64,000 nucleotides of DNA from G965233625 sp965233625. Its GTDB lineage: Bacteria; Planctomycetota; Planctomycetia; Pirellulales; Pirellulaceae. The notes beneath the pieces are model-generated. The model was not told the origin of the DNA, made no database searches, and saw only the letters and a program-made list of their open reading frames with translations. Within the stretch, counting starts at the first letter, position 1. The number at the start of each line of letters is the position of its first letter. Made by a program: the position numbers and the translations under genes. Where the stretch lies: assembly GCA_965233625.1 (NCBI GenBank), contig OZ247499.1, positions 4,030,001 through 4,094,000 of the forward strand, written 5' to 3'. Positions 56,004 through 64,000 of the stretch are shown piece after piece.

Positions 56004-56576
56004 ATGAGCGATGATTTTCTGAGCCAACGTCGCCAGGCTCTGGAAGGATCTTTCTTCAGCAAGAGAAACGCAGAACTGCTGGAGAAGCTGAAGCTGGAAG
56101 TCGCCGCGGAAGAACGTAAACAGGCGCTGACAGACGCTTCGGGCGTTACCGACGAGACGGTGCTGGATGAGATGATTGCGCTGAACATCAGCAACCAGAC
56201 CCTGGCCGCGTTATCGCTGGCGCCGCTGGTATGCGTGGCCTGGGCCGATGGCGAAATCCAGTCCGCCGAGCGCGACGCAATGCTGAAGTCCGCCGCCGAC
56301 GCGGGCATCAAACCGGGCGACGCCAGCCGTGAACTGCTGGAAGTCTGGCTGCTGGAACCGCCAGGCGATGAACTGCTGAAGACCTGGAAAGATTACATTG
56401 CCGCCGTTTGCCAGCGCCTGGACGAACGTTCCGCCGCCGCGCTGAAATCGGATCTGATGGGCCGCGCCGTCAAGGTCGCCGATGCGGCGGGCGGTTTCCT
56501 CGGCCTGGGGATTGGCAATCGTATCTCGCCTGAAGAACAGGCCGTGCTGGACGATCTGGAAACCGCCTTCGGTTAA
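56004..56576 (+). CDS. TerB-like helical protein
   Basis: 190 aa from ATG 56004 with AGAGGAG 8 nt upstream. Residues ~65-150 resemble the TerB/DjlA-type all-helical domain: LAALSLAPLVCVAWADGEIQSAERDAMLKSAADAGI, the acidic WADGEIxxxE pattern being characteristic. The N-terminal ~50 residues form a helical, coiled-coil-like region (AELLEKLKLEVAAEERKQAL). The C-terminal part holds a short Gly-rich segment (DAAGGFLGLGIGN). No membrane segment. Function unknown; the name does not imply tellurite resistance. Confidence 0.75.
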   Translation: MSDDFLSQRRQALEGSFFSKRNAELLEKLKLEVAAEERKQALTDASGVTDETVLDEMIALNISNQTLAALSLAPLVCVAWADGEIQSAERDAMLKSAADAGIKPGDASRELLEVWLLEPPGDELLKTWKDYIAAVCQRLDERSAAALKSDLMGRAVKVADAAGGFLGLGIGNRISPEEQAVLDDLETAFG

Positions 56577-56596
56577 CGCCGTTCTAAGGTTTCGCC

Positions 56597-57574
56597 TTAG
56601 ATCGAATAGTTCGCTTCCGGGTTCAGCTCATCGGGCTGTTCCGAGCGGATGCGCAATTTGGGGCTTTCCATCAGCACGGTGGTGCCGGGCTCGACACTGC
56701 GGGTCAGCCAGACACTGGAGCCGATGACCGAATCTTTGCCGATGTGCGTCTTCCCGCCCAGTACGGTGGCGTTGGCGTAAATCACAACGCCATCATCAAT
56801 GGTGGGATGACGTTTGGTTTCACGGATCAGGTTGCCGTTGCCATCAGTGGGAAAGCTGAGGGCGCCGAGCGTTACACCCTGGTAGATCTTCACCCGATCG
56901 CCAATCTCGCACGTCTCACCAATTACGACCCCCGTGCCGTGGTCGATAAAGAAATAGTCGCCGATGCTGGCGCCGGGATGAATGTCGATGCCGGTTTCTT
57001 TGTGCGCCCATTCGGACATCATGCGGGGCAGAAACGGCACTTCCATCTTCACCAGTTCGTGCGCGATGCGGTGCACGGTGATGGCTTCCAGACCGGGGTA
57101 GCAGAAGATCACCTCATCAATGCTCTTGCACGCCGGGTCGCCGTCGTAGGCGGCTTGTACATCGGTGGCCAGCCGCTGCCGTAATTCCGGGATGCGGTGC
57201 AGGAACTCGATGGCCATCTTCTGGCCCTTACCCTCGTAGTCAAACTGCTTGGGGCAGGGTTCGCGGTTCTTCCGCACGCGGTCGTCATGCATCAGCGCCC
57301 GCGAGATCTGTGTGGTCAGCATGTCGTGCAGGCGGTCAATCAGTTCGCCCACATGATAGGTGACGTTGCCGATATGCAGCCCTTCGCGGCGGCGATAGCC
57401 GGGGAAGATGATATCTTGCAGGTCGTGGATTACCTGCACCGTAGTTTCGTAGCGGGGCAACGGGCAGTGCCCGATGTGATTGGTCTGCCCGATCAGCCCA
57501 GGTTGCACATAGGTTTCGACGATTTGATCGGTCAGTTTAGGCAGTTGTTCTTTCAGCCGGAAGTCAGAAGCCAT
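56597..57574 (-). CDS. cysE: Serine O-acetyltransferase (EpsC-type)
   Basis: 325 aa. Left-handed beta-helix hexapeptide repeats occupy ~185-310: HKETGIDIHPGASIGDYFFI, HGTGVVIGETCEIGDRVKI, LGALSFPTDGNGN, RHPTIDDGVVIYANATVLGG, SVIGSSVWLTRSVEPGTTV. The DHGTG catalytic His/Asp site is intact. The ~180-residue helical N-terminus with QFDYEGKGQKMAIEFLHRIP is the long EpsC-like form. It acetylates serine with acetyl-CoA for cysteine synthesis. No cysK is adjacent. The next 500 nt upstream contain no gene but several stable hairpins. Confidence 0.92.
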   Translation of the reverse strand: MASDFRLKEQLPKLTDQIVETYVQPGLIGQTNHIGHCPLPRYETTVQVIHDLQDIIFPGYRRREGLHIGNVTYHVGELIDRLHDMLTTQISRALMHDDRVRKNREPCPKQFDYEGKGQKMAIEFLHRIPELRQRLATDVQAAYDGDPACKSIDEVIFCYPGLEAITVHRIAHELVKMEVPFLPRMMSEWAHKETGIDIHPGASIGDYFFIDHGTGVVIGETCEIGDRVKIYQGVTLGALSFPTDGNGNLIRETKRHPTIDDGVVIYANATVLGGKTHIGKDSVIGSSVWLTRSVEPGTTVLMESPKLRIRSEQPDELNPEANYSI

Positions 57575-57689
57575 ATCGATGCTCGATTAAAATGGGTGTA
57601 TCGCTGTAAACGCCAGGACCAGTTACAGAAAACGCTTCATCAAAGACGCATCCGGGTTTTTGCTGGTCGACAGTAGAATTGCCTGGCCT

Positions 57690-57960
57690 GTAACGAAGGT
57701 CGTTCTGCAAAATGGCAAGGCGGCTCGCAGCACATCGTGGCTTGCGAGGGGGCGGTGGATAGTCCGGTTAACCCGGACTAATACAGCAACAACAGAAGGT
57801 GGGCAGGAGTGTAAAAGACATGGCGTCGCCCGGATTTAAGGGAGGCGGCGAACCGTACGCCGCCGCAGTTGCAGTCATCGTAGGCGGCATATTCAGCAAA
57901 ATCAACCGCCGCGTATTCCATACTTCGGCTAAACCTTGCCAGTGGTTTAACTTAATAAAT
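57690..57960. ncRNA. Candidate structured RNA region (no recognised family)
   Basis: The 499 nt between cysE and the kinase gene have no coding potential. Four hairpins lie in ~230 nt: 57724-57729/57743-57748 (CTCGCA/TGCGAG), 57760-57767/57773-57780 (TAGTCCGG/CCGGACTA), 57844-57850/57858-57864 (GGCGGCG/CGCCGCC) and 57930-57935/57944-57949 (TAAACC/GGTTTA) followed by an A/T-rich stretch. On the plus strand, ATAGTCCGG, CAACAGAAGG and GTAAAAGAC in this order recall RNase P RNA signatures, but the conserved 5' and 3' cores do not match. It may alternatively be a long leader of cysE on the minus strand. Strand and ends are unknown. Confidence 0.35.
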
Positions 57961-58054
57961 ATTTAACGCTTAAAGGAGTTTGCCGGGCGGCTTAAAAGCT
58001 TATTGAATCAGACGTTGAATCGACCGTTTACCGTCATGACAAGCACAAATCATA

Positions 58055-58067
58055 AACCCGAAGCGCG
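58055..58067. repeat. Fragment of the 7955-8088 inverted repeat
   Basis: Thirteen bases (AACCCGAAGCGCG) identical to the left arm at 7956-7968, just beyond the stop codon of the kinase gene. No matching right arm is visible, so it is probably a decayed or partial copy. Confidence 0.4.
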
Positions 58068-58073
58068 GGCTTG

Positions 58074-59777
58074 TTAGACGGCGGCTTCCAGTTCGGCGGG
58101 TTCTTCGCCAGCGATGTCTTCTACTTCGTGGCCTGACCACCATTTCTGAGCATCTTCGTAGGTCCACACGCCGGCGCTGCTGCACTTGCGTAGATCCGAT
58201 AGCATCTCGCGGGTGGACTGATACCGGGCGCCCGGCTCTTTCTCCAGGCACTTCATGATGATGGCTTCCAGATCGGCGGGGATGCCGTCGCGGAGGCTCG
58301 AAGGCGGTGCGGGCTTCTGCTGCACGTGGGCAATGAGAACACGCATCGAGTTCTGATCGGCAAACGGCGGCTCACCCGTCAGCAGGTAATACGCCGAGGC
58401 GCCCAGGGCGTAGATGTCGCTGCGTCCGTCGGGTTCTGTTTCGCCCGTGATCTGCTCCGGCGCGATGAAGCTGGGCGAACCCGTAATCGACCCTTCCTGA
58501 GTTAAGTCGCCTTTGCCAATCATGGCGCGGGGCTTCGCCAGGCCGAAGTCGAGCAGCTTCGTCACGTCGTAGAATCCGCCGCGGACGGCCGAAAACAGGT
58601 TGGCCGGTTTGATGTCGCGGTGCACCAGGCCCAGGTCATGCGCTTCGCCCAGCGCTTCGCAGGTCTGTGTCAGGAAGTGCGTGACCCTTTCAGCAGGCAT
58701 CGGGCCGTGTTCTGCGACCATATCCGCCAGATTCATTCCGGGCAGGTATTCCATGACGTAAAAGAACACGCCATCTTCGGTGCGGCCGTAATCGAAAATT
58801 TCGATCGTATTCCAATGAGACAGTTTCGCCGTGGCGCGGACTTCCCGTTCAAAACGCTGGAGCACCTTCGGATCGCCCGCCTTGCCGGGCTGGATCAGTT
58901 TGACGGCGCAGGGGCGTTTCATCAGTTGATGTTCCGCCAGATAGACTTCCCCCATACCACCGGCGCCGATCAGTTTCTTCAGCCGGTACTGCCCCACGGT
59001 GCGGGCTTCAAACGCTTCGTTGCGGAACGCACTGATGGTGTGGACGCCAATCACGCCGCTGACGGCGGTGATGCCCATGACCAGCACCAGCCGGGTGAAG
59101 GCAAAGGCCGTGGCGCCCTCGAGGCTGGAAAACCCCGGCGCCAGGAAATACAGCGCTGTCCAGATCAGCAGCGGCGCCGCGCCGAACATCAACAGGATGG
59201 GCGTCGCGCGTTGCCAGGTTGTGGGGATAAAGATTGCATAGCTGAAGATCAGCATCATCCACGGCGGCGACATCGCCGGCAGCGGCGTGCAGAGCTCGAT
59301 GGCGCGGAGTGTGCCGAAGACGTCCATTGTCGCCATGAACGCCGCGGGCACCGCGAATACGGCAAGCTCGTGCAGTCTCAGCGTTTTCAGCTTAAACAGG
59401 CATTTGTGGCACAGCGATAAAGCCTGAATAACTAGGATGGACGTAACCCCGGCATGGGCCGCCAGCAACGACCAAGCCACCCACGAATCAAACGGATCAA
59501 AGACAACCCGGTAGACCAGGAACAAAGCGAAGCCAATTGCCAGGACAATTGCCACTGTACGCAGCCGCATCCGCAGTAGTTGCTTGGTGCCCGCATCGAT
59601 GGGGCACTCGCTACCTTCCAGGAAGCATTGGCGCGGCATATGAGAATCGCCAGCGCTGGACGTCGACGAAATCACGCTGCCTTCCGAGGGCGAGCTGGCT
59701 CCAAGCCCATTAGCGGACAACGGCGCATCAAGGGTCTCGTCGTGAGGCCCGGTTTTAGGTTCGCCGTTGGAATGCAT
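58074..59777 (-). CDS. Serine/threonine protein kinase with N-terminal membrane domain
   Basis: 567 aa. A disordered Ser-rich start (~1-65), membrane helices between ~72 and ~248 (about six hydrophobic stretches, e.g. VAIVLAIGFALFLVYRVV, PILLMFGAAPLLIWTALYFL) and a C-terminal Hanks-type kinase at ~264-531. The kinase is complete: G271-x-G273-x-x-G276, K293, E312, H387-R-D389, D410-F-G412, A439-P-E441. Planctomycetes have many such kinases, but most bacterial ones put the kinase domain at the N-terminus, with one following helix. The membrane part may sense a signal or envelope partner. Confidence 0.92.
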   Translation of the reverse strand: MHSNGEPKTGPHDETLDAPLSANGLGASSPSEGSVISSTSSAGDSHMPRQCFLEGSECPIDAGTKQLLRMRLRTVAIVLAIGFALFLVYRVVFDPFDSWVAWSLLAAHAGVTSILVIQALSLCHKCLFKLKTLRLHELAVFAVPAAFMATMDVFGTLRAIELCTPLPAMSPPWMMLIFSYAIFIPTTWQRATPILLMFGAAPLLIWTALYFLAPGFSSLEGATAFAFTRLVLVMGITAVSGVIGVHTISAFRNEAFEARTVGQYRLKKLIGAGGMGEVYLAEHQLMKRPCAVKLIQPGKAGDPKVLQRFEREVRATAKLSHWNTIEIFDYGRTEDGVFFYVMEYLPGMNLADMVAEHGPMPAERVTHFLTQTCEALGEAHDLGLVHRDIKPANLFSAVRGGFYDVTKLLDFGLAKPRAMIGKGDLTQEGSITGSPSFIAPEQITGETEPDGRSDIYALGASAYYLLTGEPPFADQNSMRVLIAHVQQKPAPPSSLRDGIPADLEAIIMKCLEKEPGARYQSTREMLSDLRKCSSAGVWTYEDAQKWWSGHEVEDIAGEEPAELEAAV

Positions 59778-59931
59778 GATTCTTATGTGTGGCTGTAACT
59801 TACTTGAACGGCATGCAGAGAAGATGCAGTGCCGTGGATACTTGCTCCATCATATACGTATCGCCTTGCACAGGCGAACACCATTACAGCGGGCGTGCTG
59901 ATAATGGACGCAAAAACGACGGTCACCTAAC

Positions 59932-59958
59932 GAAAACAGGGGGCATTAAGCCCCCTGT
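59932..59958 (-). terminator. Rho-independent terminator of the vWA gene
   Basis: ACAGGGGGC (59936-59944), loop ATTAA and GCCCCCTGT (59950-59958) form a perfect 9-bp GC-rich stem. On the minus strand it is followed by TTTTC, the expected U-tract, 28 nt after the stop codon of the vWA gene. The kinase gene downstream is therefore probably transcribed separately. Confidence 0.85.
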
Positions 59959-59985
59959 GTGTGGTTGAAGTTGCGTAAGACTGAT

Positions 59986-61995
59986 TTACAGCTTAGGCAG
60001 CTTGCGTGTGGGAGCACGTTTGAGCATCCGCTTTTTGTCGTTCGCCGGGACGTTGTTGTTGTTGTTGCCGGCGTTCATGGCACGCGGTGCGGGCGGCTTG
60101 GTGTATTCTTCGGTCCACTTGTAGCTGAGCGGATTGTCCAGTTCGCGTTGGGCCAGGAAAGCCCAAGGCGTGCCGGGATGTTCCGTCACCACGCGGGTGA
60201 GATACTCCTTGGCTTTGGCGCCAAGTTTCTCCAGGCGGCTGTTCACTTCTACTTCATCCGATCCTTCCAGCACCCAGGTGTTGTTCTTGGGGTCTTTGAA
60301 GCGGAGTGAAGATTTTGCTTCGGCCAACATGGCGTTGTAGGACTCAGTACGGACCTTCACCGCCATCACGCGGCCCATGGCCAGGTCGTAACCAGCCTGC
60401 CAGCGTGGCGAGGTTTCCTTCGCACGATCCCCTTCGCCGACTTTCAACGCGTTGTAGAGGATGTCAAGCTTGGGACCAAGTTTGGCCGAGTTCTTCTGAG
60501 CCTCGTTGATGCTGTTAACGAAGCGGGCTTCGTCCAGCTTTTCAAAGCGGGTTTCGATGTCCGAGAACTCACCCACCTGCGAGAACTGAGCAGCCTGCAC
60601 CAGCGCCGCACGGCTCCTGTTAGCCTTCAGGCGGCGGGCGTATTCGTTGCCCGAAACGTAGTCCGGACGGTAACGCCGCATTACTTCAGGATCGAAGAAG
60701 TGGCTGATGTGGGCTGAGAAAGCTTCGGTCTCGCGACGGCTGACTTCGCGGTTGACGTTACGGTTTGGATGAACTGTGAAGTAGATACCGCCCGTTTCGT
60801 ACGCCAGACGTGTCAGAGCGAACGGGCCGAAGCCGCTATCGATCGGGTTCTTCTGTTCATCGTAACCGGCAAAGCTAAGACGCAGACGTTCTGGCATGAA
60901 CGACTCGGGGCCCTGGTTCACTTCGCCCCACTGTGGCGCCTGGCTGTATTCTGGATCCGGGTCAATCCACTTCACGTGGGTGACACGCTGACCGAATGGG
61001 GCAGGCACGCCAACAACGTGAACGGGAATTTCGTAACGGCGGCAGACGTTGATAGTCGGGTCGAGGCCGGTCTTGTAGTCGTCACCCATTTCATCGGTGA
61101 AAACAACAATCAGCACGTTGCGTTCAACTTCGCCGTCTTTGTTGGGCACTCGCAGGTGCTTGTACTTGGTGGCGGCCATATGAATGGCGGAGAAGACGCG
61201 TTCGACGCCTGTTTCGTCGATCTCAATGCCTTTGACAGCGTTTTTGATTTCTTCGACGTTGTCGGTGCCTTCTTCATCGGTCCGCAGCGTGACTTTGTCG
61301 CCGAAGGCAACCACGGTGCTCAGCAGCGGCTTGTCTTCGTACTTGGCAAAGGCAGGGTTGTTGGCGGCTTCCAGCACGCCCAGTTCTTCGTAGATGCGAT
61401 CGAAGCGGTCGTGGATCGCCGTGCGTTGACGGGTGAGACTTCCCGACTGATCGAACATCCAGATAACGTGCGTTTTACGCTCTTCCAGCGAGCGGACGAT
61501 TTCATGCGTCAGGCGATCCACGGCGCCCACAGCGCCAGTCGTGCCTTCACCGGCAGCGCCTTTGACGGCGACGTTCTCGTTGAAGTTCAGGCCGGTGGCG
61601 ACAGCAATGGTATCGTTAATCAGGATTTCTGAATCTTCGACGGGGTCCATGTCCACGGGGCTTGGCACATCAGAAACGATCGAAACAACGGGCGCCTCGG
61701 AGAAGGCCATCTGTTCGCCATCGTTGCTGTTGGCGCCAACTTCTTCGGAAGGCTGCTCGTTGAAGTAGATCTCGTCGATCTCCGCCATCTCTGGCTCTTC
61801 TTCAAGCTCTTCCATCGGAACCGCGACCACAGGCGGCAGACCCACCTTCTGCTGTTCGCCGATGGTGATGAAAGCGAGAATGACCATCAGTACAAGGTGG
61901 AACACCATGCTGACGACCCACACGGGAGCGTCGCCGTCGAACGGTGTTTCCTCTTCGCCAGTGCGTTGCTGCCACCAGGTGCGGATCGCTCTCAT
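59986..61995 (-). CDS. Membrane-anchored von Willebrand factor A domain protein
   Basis: 669 aa. One membrane helix near the N-terminus (APVWVVSMVFHLVLMVILAF, ~23-42) and an acidic linker (EELEEEPEMAEIDE) precede a vWA domain at ~174-380. It has the metal-ion-dependent adhesion site: MFDQSGS (D182-x-S184-x-S186), later VVAFGDKVTLRTDEEG and VLIVVFTDEMGDD. The C-terminal ~270 residues include RRYRPDYVSGNEYARRL and helix-rich parts, with an Asn-run (NAGNNNNN) near the end. vWA domains bind proteins through Mg. Between it and the secretin-like gene lie 433 nt with one hairpin and no gene. Confidence 0.85.
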   Translation of the reverse strand: MRAIRTWWQQRTGEEETPFDGDAPVWVVSMVFHLVLMVILAFITIGEQQKVGLPPVVAVPMEELEEEPEMAEIDEIYFNEQPSEEVGANSNDGEQMAFSEAPVVSIVSDVPSPVDMDPVEDSEILINDTIAVATGLNFNENVAVKGAAGEGTTGAVGAVDRLTHEIVRSLEERKTHVIWMFDQSGSLTRQRTAIHDRFDRIYEELGVLEAANNPAFAKYEDKPLLSTVVAFGDKVTLRTDEEGTDNVEEIKNAVKGIEIDETGVERVFSAIHMAATKYKHLRVPNKDGEVERNVLIVVFTDEMGDDYKTGLDPTINVCRRYEIPVHVVGVPAPFGQRVTHVKWIDPDPEYSQAPQWGEVNQGPESFMPERLRLSFAGYDEQKNPIDSGFGPFALTRLAYETGGIYFTVHPNRNVNREVSRRETEAFSAHISHFFDPEVMRRYRPDYVSGNEYARRLKANRSRAALVQAAQFSQVGEFSDIETRFEKLDEARFVNSINEAQKNSAKLGPKLDILYNALKVGEGDRAKETSPRWQAGYDLAMGRVMAVKVRTESYNAMLAEAKSSLRFKDPKNNTWVLEGSDEVEVNSRLEKLGAKAKEYLTRVVTEHPGTPWAFLAQRELDNPLSYKWTEEYTKPPAPRAMNAGNNNNNVPANDKKRMLKRAPTRKLPKL

Positions 61996-62350
61996 GTGTG
62001 CTTTCTCCTCTTATACAGTTTCGCCAGTTTCAACTGGACGAACATCGATATTCGACGCAGACCGCCGGCGTCCGAAGAACCAGCGGTGTTCAGGCTTCTA
62101 TTTTGTGGGGATCGCGGCGCATTTTGTTACATGCGCCCCGCTATTCTGGCGGAAATAGCCTGCCGATGCAAGCGATTCCTGACCGCCGTCCACCATTTGC
62201 GTGTTGCCTAAGTAATGGTTATTGCGTGATTTAAGACGCGACTCGCATTACAGGCGTGGGATCACGCGACAAAGTTTTAGCGATCCGACCACACAAATGT
62301 ACTCGTTATCAGGTGCGATAATTATTGCATGGATTTATCAAGCATCATTT

Positions 62351-62381
62351 AGCGGCGTCTAATGCGAGATTAAACGCCGCT
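62351..62381. terminator. Hairpin 3' of the secretin-like gene
   Basis: AGCGGCGT (62351-62358) pairs with ACGCCGCT (62374-62381) around a 15-nt loop, 47 nt past the stop of the minus-strand gene ending at 62429. There is no U-tract, so it is a weak terminator candidate. The rest of 61996-62428 shows nothing else. Confidence 0.4.
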
Positions 62382-62428
62382 ATCTATCGTTTCGCTAAGC
62401 TTGGGGCGGCATAGACCGTTCGCGAACG

Positions 62429-64000
62429 CTACCGGCCCCTGCGACCACCACTACCGCCGGGAGGTCCGCCGCGTGATGGGCCGCCGCGTGACGAACCACC
62501 GCGTCCGCTGTCTCCTCCACGGCCGCCGAAACTACCGCTGGCGCCGGCGCGCTGTAGTGCGTTGAAGAACTCAGCACGGCGACGCGCCTGGTCTGCCTGT
62601 TCGCGGCTGGGCTGATCCGGGCGATCGTTGGATGATCCACTTCTGGAACCTGAACTGGAGCTGTTGCCGGATGTGGTGCTGACTTGCACCTGCGAACCCA
62701 CAATGGAGCTAAGTGCGCGTTGGACCAGTTCCGGATTGGCCCGCTTGAGGGTGACCACACGCATCGTTTCCGACTCGCTGGCGCCGGCCTGATCTAGCTG
62801 CTCAACCAGTTTTTTGACATCTTCGAACAGTGGATCTGGGGCGGCGACAATCAGCGTGTTGCTTTGTTCGTCTACCGAAAGCGTCATCTTTGGCCCTTCG
62901 CTGCGGGCCTGCGGCCGCGAGTTGCCGCCACGGCCACGGCTCTGCAAAGCGCGGATGAAATCTTCTGGCGAAGGCTGCCGTCCCTGCGAGGCGCCTGATT
63001 GAATGCTGGTGACATACACCTGTCTGATGACGTTGGCGACGCGTTCAGCGCTGGTGTAGATAACGGGGATCAGCCGCGGTTTGCCCTGCGTCTCGACATC
63101 TTCGGGGCTGGATTTCTGGTCAATGATTTCCAGCAGTTCTTCCACCAGATCAACATCGGCTGCCTGTGCCTGCACCACGAGAGCGTTCAGGCGAAGGTCG
63201 GGCGTGATTGTTACGGCGCCGGCTGTGGTTACACTGCCTGCGGCTCCACCGCCCAGCAGTCCGCCCAGCAGATCGCCGCCGGCTCCGCCCAGCAGGCTTG
63301 CCGCGCCGCCGAGCAATCCGCCGCCGCCACCACCGCCGCCACCGGGGGCGCCGCCACCGGCATCGTCGCCGTTGATGATGGAATTTAGCAGAGCGGCCGC
63401 CACATCGGCCTGTGCGTACTTCAGATAGAACACGGTGTAGTCGGCGCCGGTTGCCTGTTCAGCCAGCGTGTTGAAAAGTTCTTCAAACTTGTCCAGTGCA
63501 TCCAGGTTCTGCGAAGAAATCGCGACACCCGCTGGTCCTGGCGCCACCACAATCTCGCCACCTTGCGGCGCCGCGGGTTGCGAAGCGGCAGGCTGGGTTG
63601 CAGCGGGCTGTGTAGCCGCAGGTTGCGCGGCGACGGGTTGTTTGGCGGCCGGTTGCGTTGCGACTGGCGCCGGTTGAGCCTTTGGCTGCGCTGCTGGTTG
63701 GGCTGTTGCTGGTTGGGTAGCTGCTGCTGGCTCCTGGGCATTCTGGTTGAAAGCCGAGAACTGCACGGGCTGACCGGCCTTGGCTGGTGCGCGGGCGTCG
63801 TTGATCACGGGTGCGGACTTGGGCGGATAAACCTGGAAGTCCTCAGAAGGGCCCAGCGGTGCGCGTTGCGGCGGAACCGGCTGCGTGGCGTCGTCTTCAG
63901 AACTGTCGCCGGAAGTGTCTTCCGGGTTGCGTTGCACAGGCGTGACGGCCGAAGCCTTCGACGGCGTGACCACGCGGATCCGGCCCTGGTTGACGGTCGG
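62429..64000 (-). CDS. Secretin N-domain protein (partial; 5' end outside the window)
   Basis: The frame stays open through the right window edge (PTVNQGRIRVV before the first possible internal start GTG 63973), so the N-terminus is missing. At least 523 aa are visible. A Pro/Ala/Gln-rich repeat region (AAQPKAQPAPVATQPAAK and similar) is followed by secretin N-type (NolW-like) modules: YTVFYLKYAQADVAAALLNS ... LRLNALVVQAQAADVDLVEE; RLIPVIYTSAERVANVIRQV ... TLIVAAPDPLFEDVKKLVEQ; and MRVVTLKRANPELVQRALSS. A Gly-only run interrupts the first. No pore-forming secretin domain follows; the end is an Arg/Gly/Ser-rich tail (GRGGSSRGGPSRGG). Probably periplasmic. Confidence 0.8.
   Translation of the reverse strand, partial: PTVNQGRIRVVTPSKASAVTPVQRNPEDTSGDSSEDDATQPVPPQRAPLGPSEDFQVYPPKSAPVINDARAPAKAGQPVQFSAFNQNAQEPAAATQPATAQPAAQPKAQPAPVATQPAAKQPVAAQPAATQPAATQPAASQPAAPQGGEIVVAPGPAGVAISSQNLDALDKFEELFNTLAEQATGADYTVFYLKYAQADVAAALLNSIINGDDAGGGAPGGGGGGGGGLLGGAASLLGGAGGDLLGGLLGGGAAGSVTTAGAVTITPDLRLNALVVQAQAADVDLVEELLEIIDQKSSPEDVETQGKPRLIPVIYTSAERVANVIRQVYVTSIQSGASQGRQPSPEDFIRALQSRGRGGNSRPQARSEGPKMTLSVDEQSNTLIVAAPDPLFEDVKKLVEQLDQAGASESETMRVVTLKRANPELVQRALSSIVGSQVQVSTTSGNSSSSGSRSGSSNDRPDQPSREQADQARRRAEFFNALQRAGASGSFGGRGGDSGRGGSSRGGPSRGGPPGGSGGRRGR

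Noticed and set aside
57690..57960. RNase P RNA (rnpB)
   Set aside because: Only fragments resemble rnpB; the strongly conserved GAGGAAAGTCCGGGCTC core and the 3' ACAGAACCCGGCTTA element are absent, so I report only an unassigned structured region.
58620..59420. 266-codon open frame antisense to the kinase gene
   Set aside because: The opposite strand encodes an intact kinase; the His/Arg-rich translation here is typical of a shadow frame.

Overview
The window looks like a chromosomal segment of a planctomycete (phylum Planctomycetota), roughly 59 % G+C by eye; I cannot name the genus. Phylum-typical families are the evidence: a DUF1501/DUF1553 pair with a planctomycete cytochrome domain, a HEAT-repeat protein with a C-terminal heme-binding domain, a DUF1559 prepilin-like protein, a DUF1080-like protein, two WPQ-type PQQ beta-propellers and a Ser/Thr kinase. 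The rRNA arrangement agrees: 23S rRNA, tRNA-Ala and tRNA-Ile form a unit with its own promoter and no 16S gene beside it.

Layout. 0-3.5 kb: rRNA/tRNA unit on the minus strand. 3.7-7.9 kb: an apparent three-gene operon with a stand-alone FlhA-type cytoplasmic (FHIPEP) domain, a deoxyribosyltransferase-like/esterase fusion and a PhoD-like phosphatase. 8-16 kb: small membrane proteins, a HEAT/cytochrome protein, a sulfatase-fold protein lacking the catalytic motif, an FHA protein, an HD phosphohydrolase and a protein with AAG/MPG DNA-glycosylase motifs. 16-23 kb: a ceramidase-ApbE fusion, a prepilin-like protein, a lipoprotein, an HTTM membrane protein and a PhoX-like protein. 23-31.4 kb: a closely spaced minus-strand run (endonuclease/phosphatase fold, MoaB, CPBP protease, DUF4190 protein, DUF1501, DUF1553). 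31.5-34 kb: HEAT protein and glutamate dehydrogenase. 34-37 kb: an accessory-looking stretch with a GIY-YIG protein and two tandem paralogous membrane proteins. 37-46 kb: secreted esterase/lectin-fold proteins, an FtsX permease, a PQQ propeller, a flavin reductase, a sialidase, a Met/His-rich outer-membrane-type protein and an RCK-linked ion channel. 47-51 kb: aroB, pepT, a DUF480 protein and an A+T-rich GT11-like glycosyltransferase. 51-57.6 kb: MMPL transporter, second PQQ propeller, TerB-like protein and serine acetyltransferase. 57.6-64 kb: a structured non-coding stretch, then kinase, vWA protein and a partial secretin-N-domain protein.

Most of the content is envelope biology (Tat, Sec and lipoprotein export, phosphate-ester and sugar handling) with scattered housekeeping genes. 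Three families of dispersed inverted or G-rich repeats sit between genes, and the hexamer GGCGCC is over-represented. I saw no prophage, insertion-sequence transposase or CRISPR array. The most promising leads are the solo FHIPEP protein and its operon, the two unusual fusions, the AAG-like protein, the 71-nt palindromic repeat family and the ion channel with a non-standard pore signature.
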